NCBI GenBank assembly: GCA_963712565.1
Contig: CAVQIP010000044.1
Location: 1-64,000, forward strand
DNA length: 64,000 nt
From: VAZQ01 sp963712565
GTDB lineage: Bacteria; Pseudomonadota; Alphaproteobacteria; Rhizobiales; Xanthobacteraceae
Direction of reading: 5' to 3'
The notes beneath the pieces were generated by a model. The model had not been told where the DNA came from, did no database searches, and was given only the letters and a program-made list of their open reading frames with translations. Of this stretch, positions 25,282 to 33,865 are shown one piece after another; positions within the stretch are counted from its first letter, which is position 1, and every line of letters starts with the position of its first letter. A program made the position numbers and the translations under genes.

Positions 25282-25476
25282 CTAAGGGGCGACCACCCGC
25301 GGTTTGGTCATCCACAGGGCGAGCACCCAGGCGACCCAGAGAAAAAGGAAATACAGCGCCAGGAAGACGATCAGGCTAGCGTATGAGCCCCATTCGTACT
25401 CGACGAACAAGCCGAGGAAATAGGCGGCAAAGTCACCGGCAATCATGAAAACCAAGTACCACATGATGAGCGTCAT
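25282..25476 (-). CDS. Small membrane protein with two transmembrane helices
   Basis: 64 residues. Two hydrophobic helices (about 3-25 and 32-56) are separated by VEYEWGSYA, and a short basic tail KPRVVAP follows. ATG 25476 follows a strong CGGAGGGCACC ribosome-binding site. I do not recognise a family. It lies 85 bases upstream of the 244-residue gene on the same strand, so it may be the first gene of the TIR/transglutaminase operon and could supply a membrane component. The longer gap makes that an inference only. Confidence 0.6.
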   Translation of the reverse strand: MTLIMWYLVFMIAGDFAAYFLGLFVEYEWGSYASLIVFLALYFLFLWVAWVLALWMTKPRVVAP

Positions 25477-25550
25477 GGTGCCCTCCGCACGGCGACGGCG
25501 TTACCGCCGGGTCGACAGTAGCACGATCGCGCCGCCGCGGGCGCGCTGTT

Positions 25551-26549
25551 TCACTCGATCACCTCGTCGGCGCGGGCGAGCAACGCCGGCGGCATGTCGA
25601 GGCCGAGCGCCTTGGCCGTCTTCAGGTTGATCACGAGTTCGTATTTGGTCGGCGCCTGCACCGGCAGGTCGGCGGGCTTCTCGCCTTTGAGGATGCGATC
25701 GACATAGCCCGCCGCGCGTCGGAATGGGTCGATGGTGTCGGGGCCGTAAGAGATCAGGCCACCGCTGGCGACGAAGCGCCGATGCCAGTAGACCGCGGGC
25801 AATCGATGCCGGTTCGCCAGCGAGATAATCAAGTCGCGATGACCGAACGCCACTGCAGTTCCCGTCACGATCAGGCCGCCATTCAACCCGCGCGCGAAAG
25901 CCGTGAGGGCGCGCTCGATCTCGCCGGCATCGCGCACGTCAACGGGCGTCACCTGCACGCCCAGTGACGGCGCCACGATCTGCACCGCGCCGAACTGGCC
26001 GATCCCGGAGGCGACGGCCGGATCCCGAAGGACCGCCGCTCGCGTTACGCGGGGCGCGATCTCTTTGAGCACCTCAAGCCATTTTCCGCTCATGCTGTAT
26101 TCGAAAATCATGAACCCAGTCGCGTTGCCGCCCGGCTGTGCCAGGCTCGCGACGAAACCGGCGCCAACCGGATCGATGACAGTCACGAACACGATTGGCA
26201 CGGTGCGGGTAGCCTGTAGCAACGGCGCCGCGCTTGCGGTGCCAGTGCCAGCCACGAGAACGTCCGGCGCGAGCGCGGCCAATTCCATCGCATGGCTACG
26301 AATGTCGTCGGCATTGGCCCAACGGGTATCGATCCGCAGGTTGCGGCCTTCGGTCCAGCCCAATTGCGTGAGGGCCTGTACCAACGCCGCGAAGCGGGCT
26401 TGCCCTTCCGGATCGTCCGCGGGCAGATACATGAGCACGCCGATGCGTCGCATTCGCTCGCCGTGCTGCGCGCGCGCCGCGCGCGGCCAAAGAAGCGAAG
26501 GCGCCGCCGCCGCGCCGCCGAGCAGCGTGATGAAATCGCGCCGCTTCAT
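25551..26549 (-). CDS. PF04392 ABC-type substrate-binding protein, array copy 1
   Basis: 332 residues. Twin-arginine-like leader MKRRDFITLLGGAAAAPSLL with a cleavage site near RARAQ, so export to the periplasm is expected. The mature part begins MRRIGVLMYLPADD and contains LGWTEGRNLRIDTRWA and VFVTVIDPVGAGFVASLAQPGG, hallmarks of the ABC_sub_bind (PF04392) family, and ends YELVINLKTAKALGLDMPP...DEVIE. It belongs to the 'RRIGVL' subtype, together with copies 4 and 6. This is the last gene of a six-gene array, and its ATG overlaps the stop of copy 2 as ATGA. No permease or ATPase gene accompanies the array. The ligand is unknown; related receptors bind aromatic acids, amides or amino acids. Confidence 0.9.
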   Translation of the reverse strand: MKRRDFITLLGGAAAAPSLLWPRAARAQHGERMRRIGVLMYLPADDPEGQARFAALVQALTQLGWTEGRNLRIDTRWANADDIRSHAMELAALAPDVLVAGTGTASAAPLLQATRTVPIVFVTVIDPVGAGFVASLAQPGGNATGFMIFEYSMSGKWLEVLKEIAPRVTRAAVLRDPAVASGIGQFGAVQIVAPSLGVQVTPVDVRDAGEIERALTAFARGLNGGLIVTGTAVAFGHRDLIISLANRHRLPAVYWHRRFVASGGLISYGPDTIDPFRRAAGYVDRILKGEKPADLPVQAPTKYELVINLKTAKALGLDMPPALLARADEVIE

Positions 26550-27541
26550 TCGATCACCTCGTCGGCGAGCGCGAGCAGCGTCGGCGGGATGCTGAGTCCG
26601 AGGGATTTGGCAGTCTTGAGGTTAATAACCAGCTCAAATTTCGTCGCTTGCATCACAGGCAAATCGCCTGGTCGTGCGCCCTTGAGAATTTTCCCGGTAT
26701 AGATGCCAGCTTGGTGAAAAGCCTCAACGATGCTCGAACCGTAGCTCATCAACCCACCAGCGGCAGCGAATTCACGGGTGTCGTAGATGGCTGGTATTGC
26801 GTGGCGCGCTGCCAGCGTGATGAGTTGATCGCGGCGGCTATTGAAAAATGGATCGTTGGCTACGAAGAGGGCGCTCACGCCGCGCTGGATAAGCATTGCA
26901 AACACAGCGTCGATGTCGGCGATCGTGCCAGCGTTCATGACATGTATTTGCTGGCCCATTGCTCTTGCCGACTCCTGCACCTCACGTCGCTGGGAATCGG
27001 CTTCAGGATAGTTCGGGTTCACGAGCACGCCAATTGTTGCGGCATTTGGAACAAGCTTATGCAAGAGTTCCATGCGCTTGGCGACCACCGCAGAAAAAGT
27101 CATGGTCACGCCAGTGACATTGCCCTCCGGTCGATTGAGATGGGCAACGAGTCCGCCTCTGACCGGATCGCCGCCGCTGATGAACACGATCGGAGTAGTA
27201 TTGGTCGCTGACTTTGCCGCCTGCGCCGGTGCATTACCGCCAGCTGCGACGATCACAGCTACCTTGCGAGCAACCAGCTCGGCCGCCATCCTGGGCAATT
27301 GCTCGTAATGGCCTTCGGCCCAACGATACTCAATGGTGACATTCTGCCCAACGATGTGGCCGGTGCTCTTGAGGCCGTTCGTCAGGCTAGCGACATAGAG
27401 TTCGTAGGGTGCGGCCGCTCCGGTGCCGACAAACCCGACCACCGGCATCGCCGGCTGCTGCCCGCGCGCCGCGCGCGGCCAAAGAAGCGAAGGCGCCGCC
27501 GCCGCGCCGCCGAGAGCCAAGATGAAATCGCGCCGCCTCAT
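26546..27541 (-). CDS. PF04392 ABC-type substrate-binding protein, array copy 2
   Basis: 331 residues with leader MRRRDFILALGGAAAAPSLL. The mature N-terminus is PAMPVVGFVGTGAAAPYEL, so it belongs to the 'MPVVGFL' subtype with copies 3 and 5. NVTIEYRWAEGHYEQLPRMA, IVFISGGDPVRGGLVAHLNRPEG and the shared C-terminus FELVINLKTAKSLGL...ADEVIE confirm the family. The middle lobe differs strongly from the neighbours, including the likely ligand pocket, so the copies may bind different ligands. Its codon use is a little less GC-rich than that of copies 1 and 6. Both ends overlap neighbours by four bases. Confidence 0.9.
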   Translation of the reverse strand: MRRRDFILALGGAAAAPSLLWPRAARGQQPAMPVVGFVGTGAAAPYELYVASLTNGLKSTGHIVGQNVTIEYRWAEGHYEQLPRMAAELVARKVAVIVAAGGNAPAQAAKSATNTTPIVFISGGDPVRGGLVAHLNRPEGNVTGVTMTFSAVVAKRMELLHKLVPNAATIGVLVNPNYPEADSQRREVQESARAMGQQIHVMNAGTIADIDAVFAMLIQRGVSALFVANDPFFNSRRDQLITLAARHAIPAIYDTREFAAAGGLMSYGSSIVEAFHQAGIYTGKILKGARPGDLPVMQATKFELVINLKTAKSLGLSIPPTLLALADEVIE

Positions 27542-28521
27542 TCGATCACCTCGTCGGCGCGGGCGAGCAACGAGGAAGGCACGTCGAGCCCGAGCGCCTT
27601 GGCGGTCTTGAGGTTGATGATCAGCTCAACTTTTGTGGACTGGTGGACCGGTAGGTCGGCCGGCTTCTCGCCCTTGAGAACTCGGGCGGTATAGACGCCA
27701 ACCTGACGGTACGCCTCCGTAATACTGCCTCCGTAGCTCATCAGGCCACCGGCAGCGGCAAACTCGGGATACTGGAAAATCGTAGGCACCGCATAGCGAA
27801 CCGCCAGCGCGGCGAGCTGTTCACTCCGGTAAACGAAGAGTCCATCATTGCCGATGATAAGCGCCGCGGCTCGAAGTTGGATAATGGCTGAGAAAGCGGC
27901 ATCGAAATCGCGTTCGGTGCTTGCATTCAGGATATGGACTTGCAGCCCGAGAGTGCGGGCCGCCGCCTGCACGTCTTTCGTAGTAGGCTCGGCGAGAGCG
28001 GGACTAGTCGGGTTGACGAGGAGGGCCATGATGGTTGCGGTGGGCACGGCCTCGTGCAGCAGTTCCAGCCGCTTCGACCCTAGCTCCACACCCAACGTGG
28101 TCACGCCCGTGACGTTGCCGCCCGGCCGCGCGAGGCTGGCGACAAGACCGTCCCTAACCGGGTCGCCTCCTGTCGCGAAGACAATTGGGATCGTCGTGGT
28201 CACCGCCTTGGCCGCAAGTGCCGAAGGAGTGCCAGTGACGGCAATCACTGTCACCTGACGGTGAACCAGATCGTCCACAAACTCCGGTATCAAATCGAAT
28301 CGGCGTTCCGCCCAACGATATTCGATGGCTACGTTCTGGCCTTCGACATAGCCGGCTTCTTGCAACCCCTGACGGAACGCACGCAGGCTACCTCCCAACG
28401 TACCAAGCGATTGGCCACCGAGGAACCCGACCACCGGCATCGCCGGCTGCTGCCCGCGCGCCGCGAGCGGCCACGCCGCCGCCGCGCCGGCGAGCAGCGA
28501 TATGAACTCGCGCCGCCTCAC
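27538..28521 (-). CDS. PF04392 ABC-type substrate-binding protein, array copy 3
   Basis: 327 residues. The leader MRRREFISLLAGAAAAWPLA has the twin-arginine motif and an ARGQQ processing region. The mature part, MPVVGFLGGQSLGTLGGSLR, then GYVEGQNVAIEYRWAERRF and IVFATGGDPVRDGLVASLAR, follows the 'MPVVGFL' subtype. The C-terminus VELIINLKTAKALGLDVPS...DEVIE is the one common to all copies. Start and stop each overlap the neighbouring copy as ATGA, so translation of the array is probably coupled. Without a membrane component nearby, it must either use a permease encoded elsewhere or act as a sensor. Confidence 0.9.
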   Translation of the reverse strand: MRRREFISLLAGAAAAWPLAARGQQPAMPVVGFLGGQSLGTLGGSLRAFRQGLQEAGYVEGQNVAIEYRWAERRFDLIPEFVDDLVHRQVTVIAVTGTPSALAAKAVTTTIPIVFATGGDPVRDGLVASLARPGGNVTGVTTLGVELGSKRLELLHEAVPTATIMALLVNPTSPALAEPTTKDVQAAARTLGLQVHILNASTERDFDAAFSAIIQLRAAALIIGNDGLFVYRSEQLAALAVRYAVPTIFQYPEFAAAGGLMSYGGSITEAYRQVGVYTARVLKGEKPADLPVHQSTKVELIINLKTAKALGLDVPSSLLARADEVIE

Positions 28522-29507
28522 TCGATCACCTCGTCGGTGCGCGCGAGCAGCGTGATCGGCGGGTCCAAGCCGAGCGCCTTGGCGGTTTTCAGGTTGATCA
28601 CCAGCTGGAACTTGGTCGTGTGTTGCACCGGCAGGTCAGCCGGCTTCTCGCCTTTTAGGATGCGATCGACATAGTTCGCTGCAAGCCGGTAAAGCTCTAT
28701 GTTGTCGATACCGTAGGACGCTAGGCCGCCGCTCACGACCCAGTAGCGAAAGGCATAGACAGCGGGCAGGCGGTGCCGCTCCGCCAGCGCAATGATGCGG
28801 TCGCGACGGTTCGAGGTAGCAGGGCCTGGCAGCACGATGATGCCGCCGTCCGGCGTACCCGCAATGGCACCAATGGCACGTTCAATCTCGGCGGTGTTGC
28901 GCACACCGGTGCTAGTCAACTCAACCGGGAAGGTCGGGACTGCAGCCGTGATCGTGGCCAGGTAACCGGCCGCCGCTGGGTTCTCAGCATCGTAGATGAC
29001 TGCGACGCGCTTGACACGGGGCGCAAGCTCCTTGAGCAGCTCCAGCCATTTCACGCCGATTGCAAATTCGTGCTGCGTGAACCCGGTGATGTTGCCACCC
29101 GGCCGCGCCAGGCTCGTAACAAAACCGGCACCCACTGGATCAGTGACCTGCGCGAATACGATGGGAATATCGCGGGTCGCTTGTTGCAGCGCGACCAAGG
29201 AGAGCGTCGCACCGGCGACAAGCACGTCCGGCTTGAGTCGAACCAACTCCGCGGCCTGAGCCCGCAGGCGCTCAAGATCGCCACCGGCCCAACGATAGTC
29301 CACCTGAACGTTTTGTCCCGCCACCCAGCCGAGCTTCTCGAGCTCCTGCCGAAAAGCATCGAGCCGATTGCGTCCTTCCGGATCGTTTTCAGCGATTCCG
29401 AATAGCACGCCGATGCGCCGCACGCGGTCGGCCTGCTGCGCGCGTGCGGCGAGCGGCCAGGCGGCTGCCGCGCCGCCGATCAGCGTGATGAACTCGCGGC
29501 GTCTCAC
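28518..29507 (-). CDS. PF04392 ABC-type substrate-binding protein, array copy 4
   Basis: 329 residues. Leader MRRREFITLIGGAAAAWPLA, mature start VRRIGVLFGIAENDPEGRN. This is the 'RRIGVL' subtype, with LGWVAGQNVQVDYRWAGG, VFAQVTDPVGAGFVTSLAR and GITGF-type NITGFTQHEFAIGVKWLELL. The C-terminus FQLVINLKTAKALGLDPP...TDEVIE matches the set, with Thr instead of Ala before DEVIE. It sits fourth from the 3' end of the array with ATGA overlaps on both sides. Among the copies it is closest to copies 1 and 6, which suggests the array grew by duplications of a two-subtype unit. Confidence 0.9.
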   Translation of the reverse strand: MRRREFITLIGGAAAAWPLAARAQQADRVRRIGVLFGIAENDPEGRNRLDAFRQELEKLGWVAGQNVQVDYRWAGGDLERLRAQAAELVRLKPDVLVAGATLSLVALQQATRDIPIVFAQVTDPVGAGFVTSLARPGGNITGFTQHEFAIGVKWLELLKELAPRVKRVAVIYDAENPAAAGYLATITAAVPTFPVELTSTGVRNTAEIERAIGAIAGTPDGGIIVLPGPATSNRRDRIIALAERHRLPAVYAFRYWVVSGGLASYGIDNIELYRLAANYVDRILKGEKPADLPVQHTTKFQLVINLKTAKALGLDPPITLLARTDEVIE

Positions 29508-30502
29508 TCGATCACCTCGTCGGCGCGCGCCAGCAGGGTGGCCGGAATTTCGATGCCGAGCGTCTTGGCCGTTTGCAGGTTGATGACGAGCTCGAATCTC
29601 GTTGGCAGCTGGACCGGCATTTCGGCTGGTTTCTCGCCCTTGAGGATGCGGCCGACGTAGACGCCCGTCTGGCGAAACTGGTCCGGAAGGTCCGATCCAT
29701 AGCTCATCAGCCCGCCGGCTTCGACAAGCTCGCGCCGATGGTATAACGCCGGGAGCGCATGGCGTACCGCTAGCGTGATGAGTTGCACGCGGCGGGTGAC
29801 GAACAGCGCGTCCGGGCTGATCAGAAATGCATCGGCCCGCTTTCTTACAAGCGTCTTAAAGGCCGTGTCGATCTCGCCATTTGTGCTGGCGGTGACGACT
29901 TCGATTTGCCGTCCGATGGCCGAAGCCGCCGTCTGCAATTCCGTGACAAAGGACTCGGTGATAAAGGGATTGTCGGGATTGACGAGCACGGCAAAGCGCG
30001 CCGCTCCCGGCAGCAGCTCGTGTAAGAGCCCGAGCCGTTTTGCCCCGATCTCCACGCCAAAGTCATTGACCCCGGTGGCGTTGCCGCCCGGCCGATTGAG
30101 GCTGGCAACCAGGCCAATTTTCACCGGGTCGGCGCCAGTGATGAAGACTATGGGAATCGTCGCTGTCGCCGCCTTGGCCGCGAGCGTCGCGGCGGTGCTG
30201 CCCGGTGTCACGATGACAGCCACAGGCCGGCGAACCAGCTCCGCCGCCAGCGCCGGCAGGCGATCATTTTGGCCCTCCGCCCAGCGATATTCGATCGCGA
30301 CATTTTGACCTTCGACGTAACCGGCTTCACTCATCCCCTTGCGGAACGCGGCTAGGGGAGCCGCAAAGGCCGCAGCCGATGCACTGTGGAGAAACCCGAC
30401 CACCGGCATCGCCGGCTGCTGCCCGCGCACCGCGCGCGGCCAAAGAAGCGAAGGCGCGACCGCCGCGCCGCCGAGAGCCAAGATGAACTCGCGCCGCCTC
30501 AT
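29504..30502 (-). CDS. PF04392 ABC-type substrate-binding protein, array copy 5
   Basis: 332 residues from the ATG that overlaps the stop of copy 6. Leader MRRREFILALGGAAVAPSLL is nearly identical to that of copy 2, and the mature start PAMPVVGFLHSASAAAFAAP places it in the 'MPVVGFL' subtype. NVAIEYRWAEGQNDRLPALA and IVFITGADPVKIGLVASLNR are the family signatures. The end reads FELVINLQTAKTLGIEIPA...DEVIE. The frame stays open upstream through copy 6 on the same strand, so the start was set by homology and by the shared ATGA junction. Confidence 0.9.
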   Translation of the reverse strand: MRRREFILALGGAAVAPSLLWPRAVRGQQPAMPVVGFLHSASAAAFAAPLAAFRKGMSEAGYVEGQNVAIEYRWAEGQNDRLPALAAELVRRPVAVIVTPGSTAATLAAKAATATIPIVFITGADPVKIGLVASLNRPGGNATGVNDFGVEIGAKRLGLLHELLPGAARFAVLVNPDNPFITESFVTELQTAASAIGRQIEVVTASTNGEIDTAFKTLVRKRADAFLISPDALFVTRRVQLITLAVRHALPALYHRRELVEAGGLMSYGSDLPDQFRQTGVYVGRILKGEKPAEMPVQLPTRFELVINLQTAKTLGIEIPATLLARADEVIE

Positions 30503-31488
30503 TCGATCACCTCGTCGGCGCGCTGCTGCAGAAACCACGGCAGATCGAGCCCGAGCGCCTTGGCGGTCTTGAGGTTGATGACCAGCTCGAACTTGGTCGG
30601 CTGCTGGATCGGAAGCTCGGCGGGCTTCTCGCCCTTGAAGATGCGGTCGACGTAAGCCGCCGCTTGCCGGTACTGGTCGACCAGATCGACGCCGTAGGAT
30701 ATCAGGCCGCCGTCCCGGACGAAGAACGGGAATGCATAGACCGCGGGCAAGCGATGGCGCGCCGCCAGCGTGATGATCAGCTTGCGACTGCCTTCGTTGA
30801 CGGGATTCGGCAGCACGATCAGGCCGCCGTTCGGCTCCCGTGCGAACGAATCGACGGCGCGCTCGATCTCGCCGGAGTTGCGCACGCCGGCCGCGGTCAA
30901 GCGCACCCCGAACGACGGCGCCGCGGCTTCGATCGCGCGCCACATCCCGGCCTGCGGCTTCTGGTCCGGATTCAGAATGACGGCCACGCGCGTCACCTGC
31001 GGCGCCGCCTCCTTGAGCACCTCCAGCTGCTTCCCGAACATCGAGAACTCGGCCGGGGTGAAACCGGTGATGTTGCCGCCCGGATTCGCCAGGCTCGCGA
31101 CGAAGCCGCTGCCGACCGGATCGGTAATCTGGGTGAAGACGATCGGGATGCTGCGGGTCTCCCGCTGCAGCGGCTGCAACGCGAGCGCGGTGCTGACCAG
31201 GATGACGTCCGGCTTGAGGCCCACCAGTTCGATCGCTTGCGCCCGTATGCGCTCGGGGTCGGCGCTGCCCCAACGATAGTCGATGCGCAGGTTGCGGCCT
31301 TCGGTCCAGCCCAGCTTCTGCAGCGACTGACGGAATGCCGTCACATTGGCCTGCACTTCCGGATCGCTCTCGGCGAACGGACTCAGCACGCCGATTCGTC
31401 GCACGTCGGCCGCCGGCTGCTGCGCGCGCGCCGCGAGCGGCCATGCGGCGGCGGCGCCGGCAAGGGCGATGAAATCGCGCCGCCTCAT
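30499..31488 (-). CDS. PF04392 ABC-type substrate-binding protein, array copy 6 (first gene)
   Basis: 329 residues and the promoter-proximal gene of the array. Leader MRRRDFIALAGAAAAWPLA, mature start VRRIGVLSPFAESDPEVQAN, then LGWTEGRNLRIDYRWGSAD and VFTQITDPVGSGFVASLANP: the 'RRIGVL' subtype. The C-terminus reads FELVINLKTAKALGLDLPW...QRADEVIE. Its GC content is the highest of the array, like the core genome, so it may be the ancestral copy. The ATG at 31488 follows GGGAAGGGGAAGGAAC. The transcript probably starts in the roughly 100 bases between this gene and the small membrane-protein gene upstream. Confidence 0.9.
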   Translation of the reverse strand: MRRRDFIALAGAAAAWPLAARAQQPAADVRRIGVLSPFAESDPEVQANVTAFRQSLQKLGWTEGRNLRIDYRWGSADPERIRAQAIELVGLKPDVILVSTALALQPLQRETRSIPIVFTQITDPVGSGFVASLANPGGNITGFTPAEFSMFGKQLEVLKEAAPQVTRVAVILNPDQKPQAGMWRAIEAAAPSFGVRLTAAGVRNSGEIERAVDSFAREPNGGLIVLPNPVNEGSRKLIITLAARHRLPAVYAFPFFVRDGGLISYGVDLVDQYRQAAAYVDRIFKGEKPAELPIQQPTKFELVINLKTAKALGLDLPWFLQQRADEVIE

Positions 31489-31593
31489 GTTCCTTCCCCT
31501 TCCCGGAGGCTCGATGTCGGTCCGCAGAACGATACCACGGCGCGCGCCGCGCGCGCCTCTCCCTTGCCATCGCCGTCGCCGGCGCAGACGGCA

Positions 31594-31830
31594 CTACAGA
31601 ACGGCCCACGAGAAGGCGCGGTCAGGGCGCGGCGGCGTCGTCGCGTCCGGGACGCTGAAATTGAGCGCGCACAGGAACGTCGTCCCGGTGATGGAGAACA
31701 GAGTCATCGCCGGGATCGACCACAGCAGCTCGTCCGGCTCGCTTGCCGCCGCGATGAACAGCAGGGCGCACAATGCGAACATCGCCAGCATTTCGAGCCG
31801 GGTCGCAGACGCGTTGGGCTCTGGCGTCAT
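31594..31830 (-). CDS. Small membrane protein with two transmembrane helices
   Basis: 78 residues from ATG 31830 (MTPEPNASATRLEML); a longer start at 31881 is possible. Two helices, LAMFALCALLFIAAA and LLWSIPAMTLFSITGTTFL, are joined by a short acidic loop (SEPDE), and the tail is polar. It resembles small hypothetical inner-membrane proteins of the order, but no family is named. It lies about 100 bases ahead of the receptor array on the same strand and might be co-transcribed, although nothing links it to transport. Confidence 0.55.
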   Translation of the reverse strand: MTPEPNASATRLEMLAMFALCALLFIAAASEPDELLWSIPAMTLFSITGTTFLCALNFSVPDATTPPRPDRAFSWAVL

Positions 31831-32133
31831 GGGGGTCGCTCCTTTGCTAGCCGCCGGAGCGTGCCGCGGGGGAAGCCTCAAGTCCTTGGCGCCGACCTGA
31901 ATTGTTCTGAATCATCGACCTACCGGCCGCTCATCATCGGCGCGCTTGGCGCGGGCAAAGGTCCAACCAGCTTTTGGTCCCGGCTCGGACGGCGGCCCGA
32001 GGGTCACCTCGATTCAGAACGATTCAGTTTGGCTGCAAGGACTTTCCATCCACTTTTGTGGCAGGTTGACCGTGCGGCAGACCGACCGGGCCGCCGGCCG
32101 CCGGTGCTCGTTCCTGGGCGGGAGGGAAGGCCC

Positions 32134-32589
32134 ATGCCCGACCTGAAGCGGCGCGAGCTACTCACGCTTCTTGGCGCCGCAGCGGCTTGGCCGCGGGTTG
32201 CACGTGCGCAGCCGGCCGCGATGCCGGTGATCGGCTTCCTTCGCGGCAGCACGGCCGAGGGTTCCGAGCTCCTCGTGGCCGCGCTGCGCCAAGGATTGAG
32301 CGAAACCGGCTACGTCGAAGGCCAGAATGTTGCGATCGAATATCGCTGGGCCGATGGCCGCCCCGAGCGGCTTGCGGCTCTAGCGGCCGGTCTGGTCCGC
32401 CGCCAAGTCTCCGTCATCGTCGGAAGCGCATCCACCGGCGCGTCCGCAGCGAAGGCTGCGACTTCCACGATCCCGATCGTGTTCGTAACCACCGTCGACC
32501 CGGTCAAGGCCGGCCTGGTCGAAAGCTTCAATCGTCCGAGCGGCAACGCCACCGGCATGCTCGCGCTTGCCGACGAGGTGATCGAATGA
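32134..32589 (+). pseudogene. Internally deleted PF04392 substrate-binding protein
   Basis: Leader MPDLKRRELLTLLGAAAAWP and mature start AMPVIGFLRGSTAEGSE, GYVEGQNVAIEYRWADGRPE, then IVFVTTVDPVKAGLVESFNR follow the 'MPVVGFL' subtype. After SGNATGM the frame jumps directly to LALADEVIE, the last residues of the family. About 170 residues, including most of the C-terminal lobe, are missing, yet the frame stays open. The product of 151 residues could not form a normal two-lobed receptor. It is on the opposite strand to the array and follows a GGGAGGGAAGG ribosome-binding site. Confidence 0.85.
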
Positions 32590-32634
32590 GCATTGCGGAA
32601 GTTGTGGGCTCAACAAAGACAAGGAGGAGCGCAG

Positions 32635-32826
32635 TTGCAGTTTGCCGTCGGTTTTAAGCTGCAGGGAAAGACCGGCCACGTCATCGTGGACGCAGAGGAC
32701 GCGTTGGTTGCCGCCCTCAAAGTCAAGATACAGCGCCCGCAAGCACTGATCACATACGTCCGCCGGCAAAATAAGCGGGGCGATGCGCGTCACCCTGTGC
32801 TCGGTCTCCACAGGGAGAGCCATTGA
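32635..32826 (+). CDS. Small hypothetical protein
   Basis: 63 residues from a TTG start placed six bases after AAGGAGGAGC, a strong ribosome-binding site. The sequence LQFAVGFKLQGKTGHVIVDA then EDALVAALKVKIQRPQALIT suggests a small alpha/beta fold, with a basic C-terminus (VRRQNKRGDARHP). Similar short proteins occur in other Rhizobiales, but I cannot name the family. It follows the deleted receptor gene by about 45 bases on the same strand. Confidence 0.55.
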   Translation: MQFAVGFKLQGKTGHVIVDAEDALVAALKVKIQRPQALITYVRRQNKRGDARHPVLGLHRESH

Positions 32827-33085
32827 TGCTCCGCGGTGCTGCCAAGCGAGCAGGATGCCCGCGAACCCCCGACCCCGTCATTCGTTGTCGCCTTGGGGGT
32901 ATATGGCCAGGAAGGAATGTGAGCCGCAGTTCTTGTGGCTGCTGACGCAGGCGGGCGAACGGGCCAGGGAGCCGGGGTTGATGATCGAATGACAAGGCGC
33001 GCGCCGGTCAGTTAGGTATCCACTAGGCGCCCAAGCTGCTTGCGCGCGGCACTATGTTTGTCCGTTCGATGCGGAACAGATCACT

Positions 33086-33865
33086 ATGATGCGAAAGCTG
33101 TTGCCGCGAACTCGCAAAGAGATTCCTGACGCTCGGAATTTGATGTCATTGACCCTCGATGACCTCGAGGCCGTCCTCAATTCTGCGGCTATCGGAAAAG
33201 AGTGGGATGCGTGTTGGTCAAGACTTTCTGAGCTTTGCCAAATTGAAGACAGGAAAACAGGCGGTGTAAACGCGGGAGACCGCAGGGCACTTTTCTACCT
33301 TGTGCGGGCATTTCGTCCGGCGAGAGTGCTGGAAATCGGGACACATGTCGGCGCCTCGACGGTTTATATCGGGGCCGCGCTCAACTATGGCGCACCGGCT
33401 CATCCCACCCGCTTGGTAACCGTGGACATTCAGGACGTAAATAACAGTCCCGATTCGTTTTGGAGACAGGCGGGGTTGGCGAAGTCTCCGAAGCAGATGA
33501 TTGATGAATTGAACGGAACAATTGAGACCACTTTCGTCGTGAACAATTCAAGCCATTTTTTCGCGAGCAACAAGGAGGCGTTTGATTTCATCTTCCTTGA
33601 TGGTGACCACGCTGCTGAAACAGTTTACGCAGAGATTGTCAGCGCTTTGGATGTCATCAACAAGAATGGCTTGATCGTCCTGCACGACTACTTTCCAGAC
33701 GGTTGCCCTCTTTGGTCGGACGGCTCAGTGATTTCCGGTCCGTTCACCGCCACCAAGAAACTGCGTTCGGCTGGAGCTGATATCAAGGTTATTCCGCTCG
33801 GATCGTTGCCTTGGCTGACGAAACTCGATTCCAACGTGACGTCGCTTGCGGTCATTGCAAAGTGA
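33086..33865 (+). CDS. Class I SAM-dependent methyltransferase
   Basis: 259 residues of the Methyltransf_24 type. Motif I, VLEIGTHVGASTVYIGAAL, binds the SAM glycine loop. LVTVDIQDVN carries the acidic ribose contact, and FIFLDGDHAAETVYAEI is the post-II motif with the DGDH signature. The C-terminal sequence GLIVLHDYFPDG completes the Rossmann-like core. Relatives act on small molecules, sugars or cephalosporin-like compounds, and the substrate here is unknown. Base composition is clearly lower in GC than in the flanking core, which suggests acquisition. No biosynthetic partner lies beside it. ATG 33086 or 33089 could start it. Confidence 0.82.
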   Translation: MMRKLLPRTRKEIPDARNLMSLTLDDLEAVLNSAAIGKEWDACWSRLSELCQIEDRKTGGVNAGDRRALFYLVRAFRPARVLEIGTHVGASTVYIGAALNYGAPAHPTRLVTVDIQDVNNSPDSFWRQAGLAKSPKQMIDELNGTIETTFVVNNSSHFFASNKEAFDFIFLDGDHAAETVYAEIVSALDVINKNGLIVLHDYFPDGCPLWSDGSVISGPFTATKKLRSAGADIKVIPLGSLPWLTKLDSNVTSLAVIAK

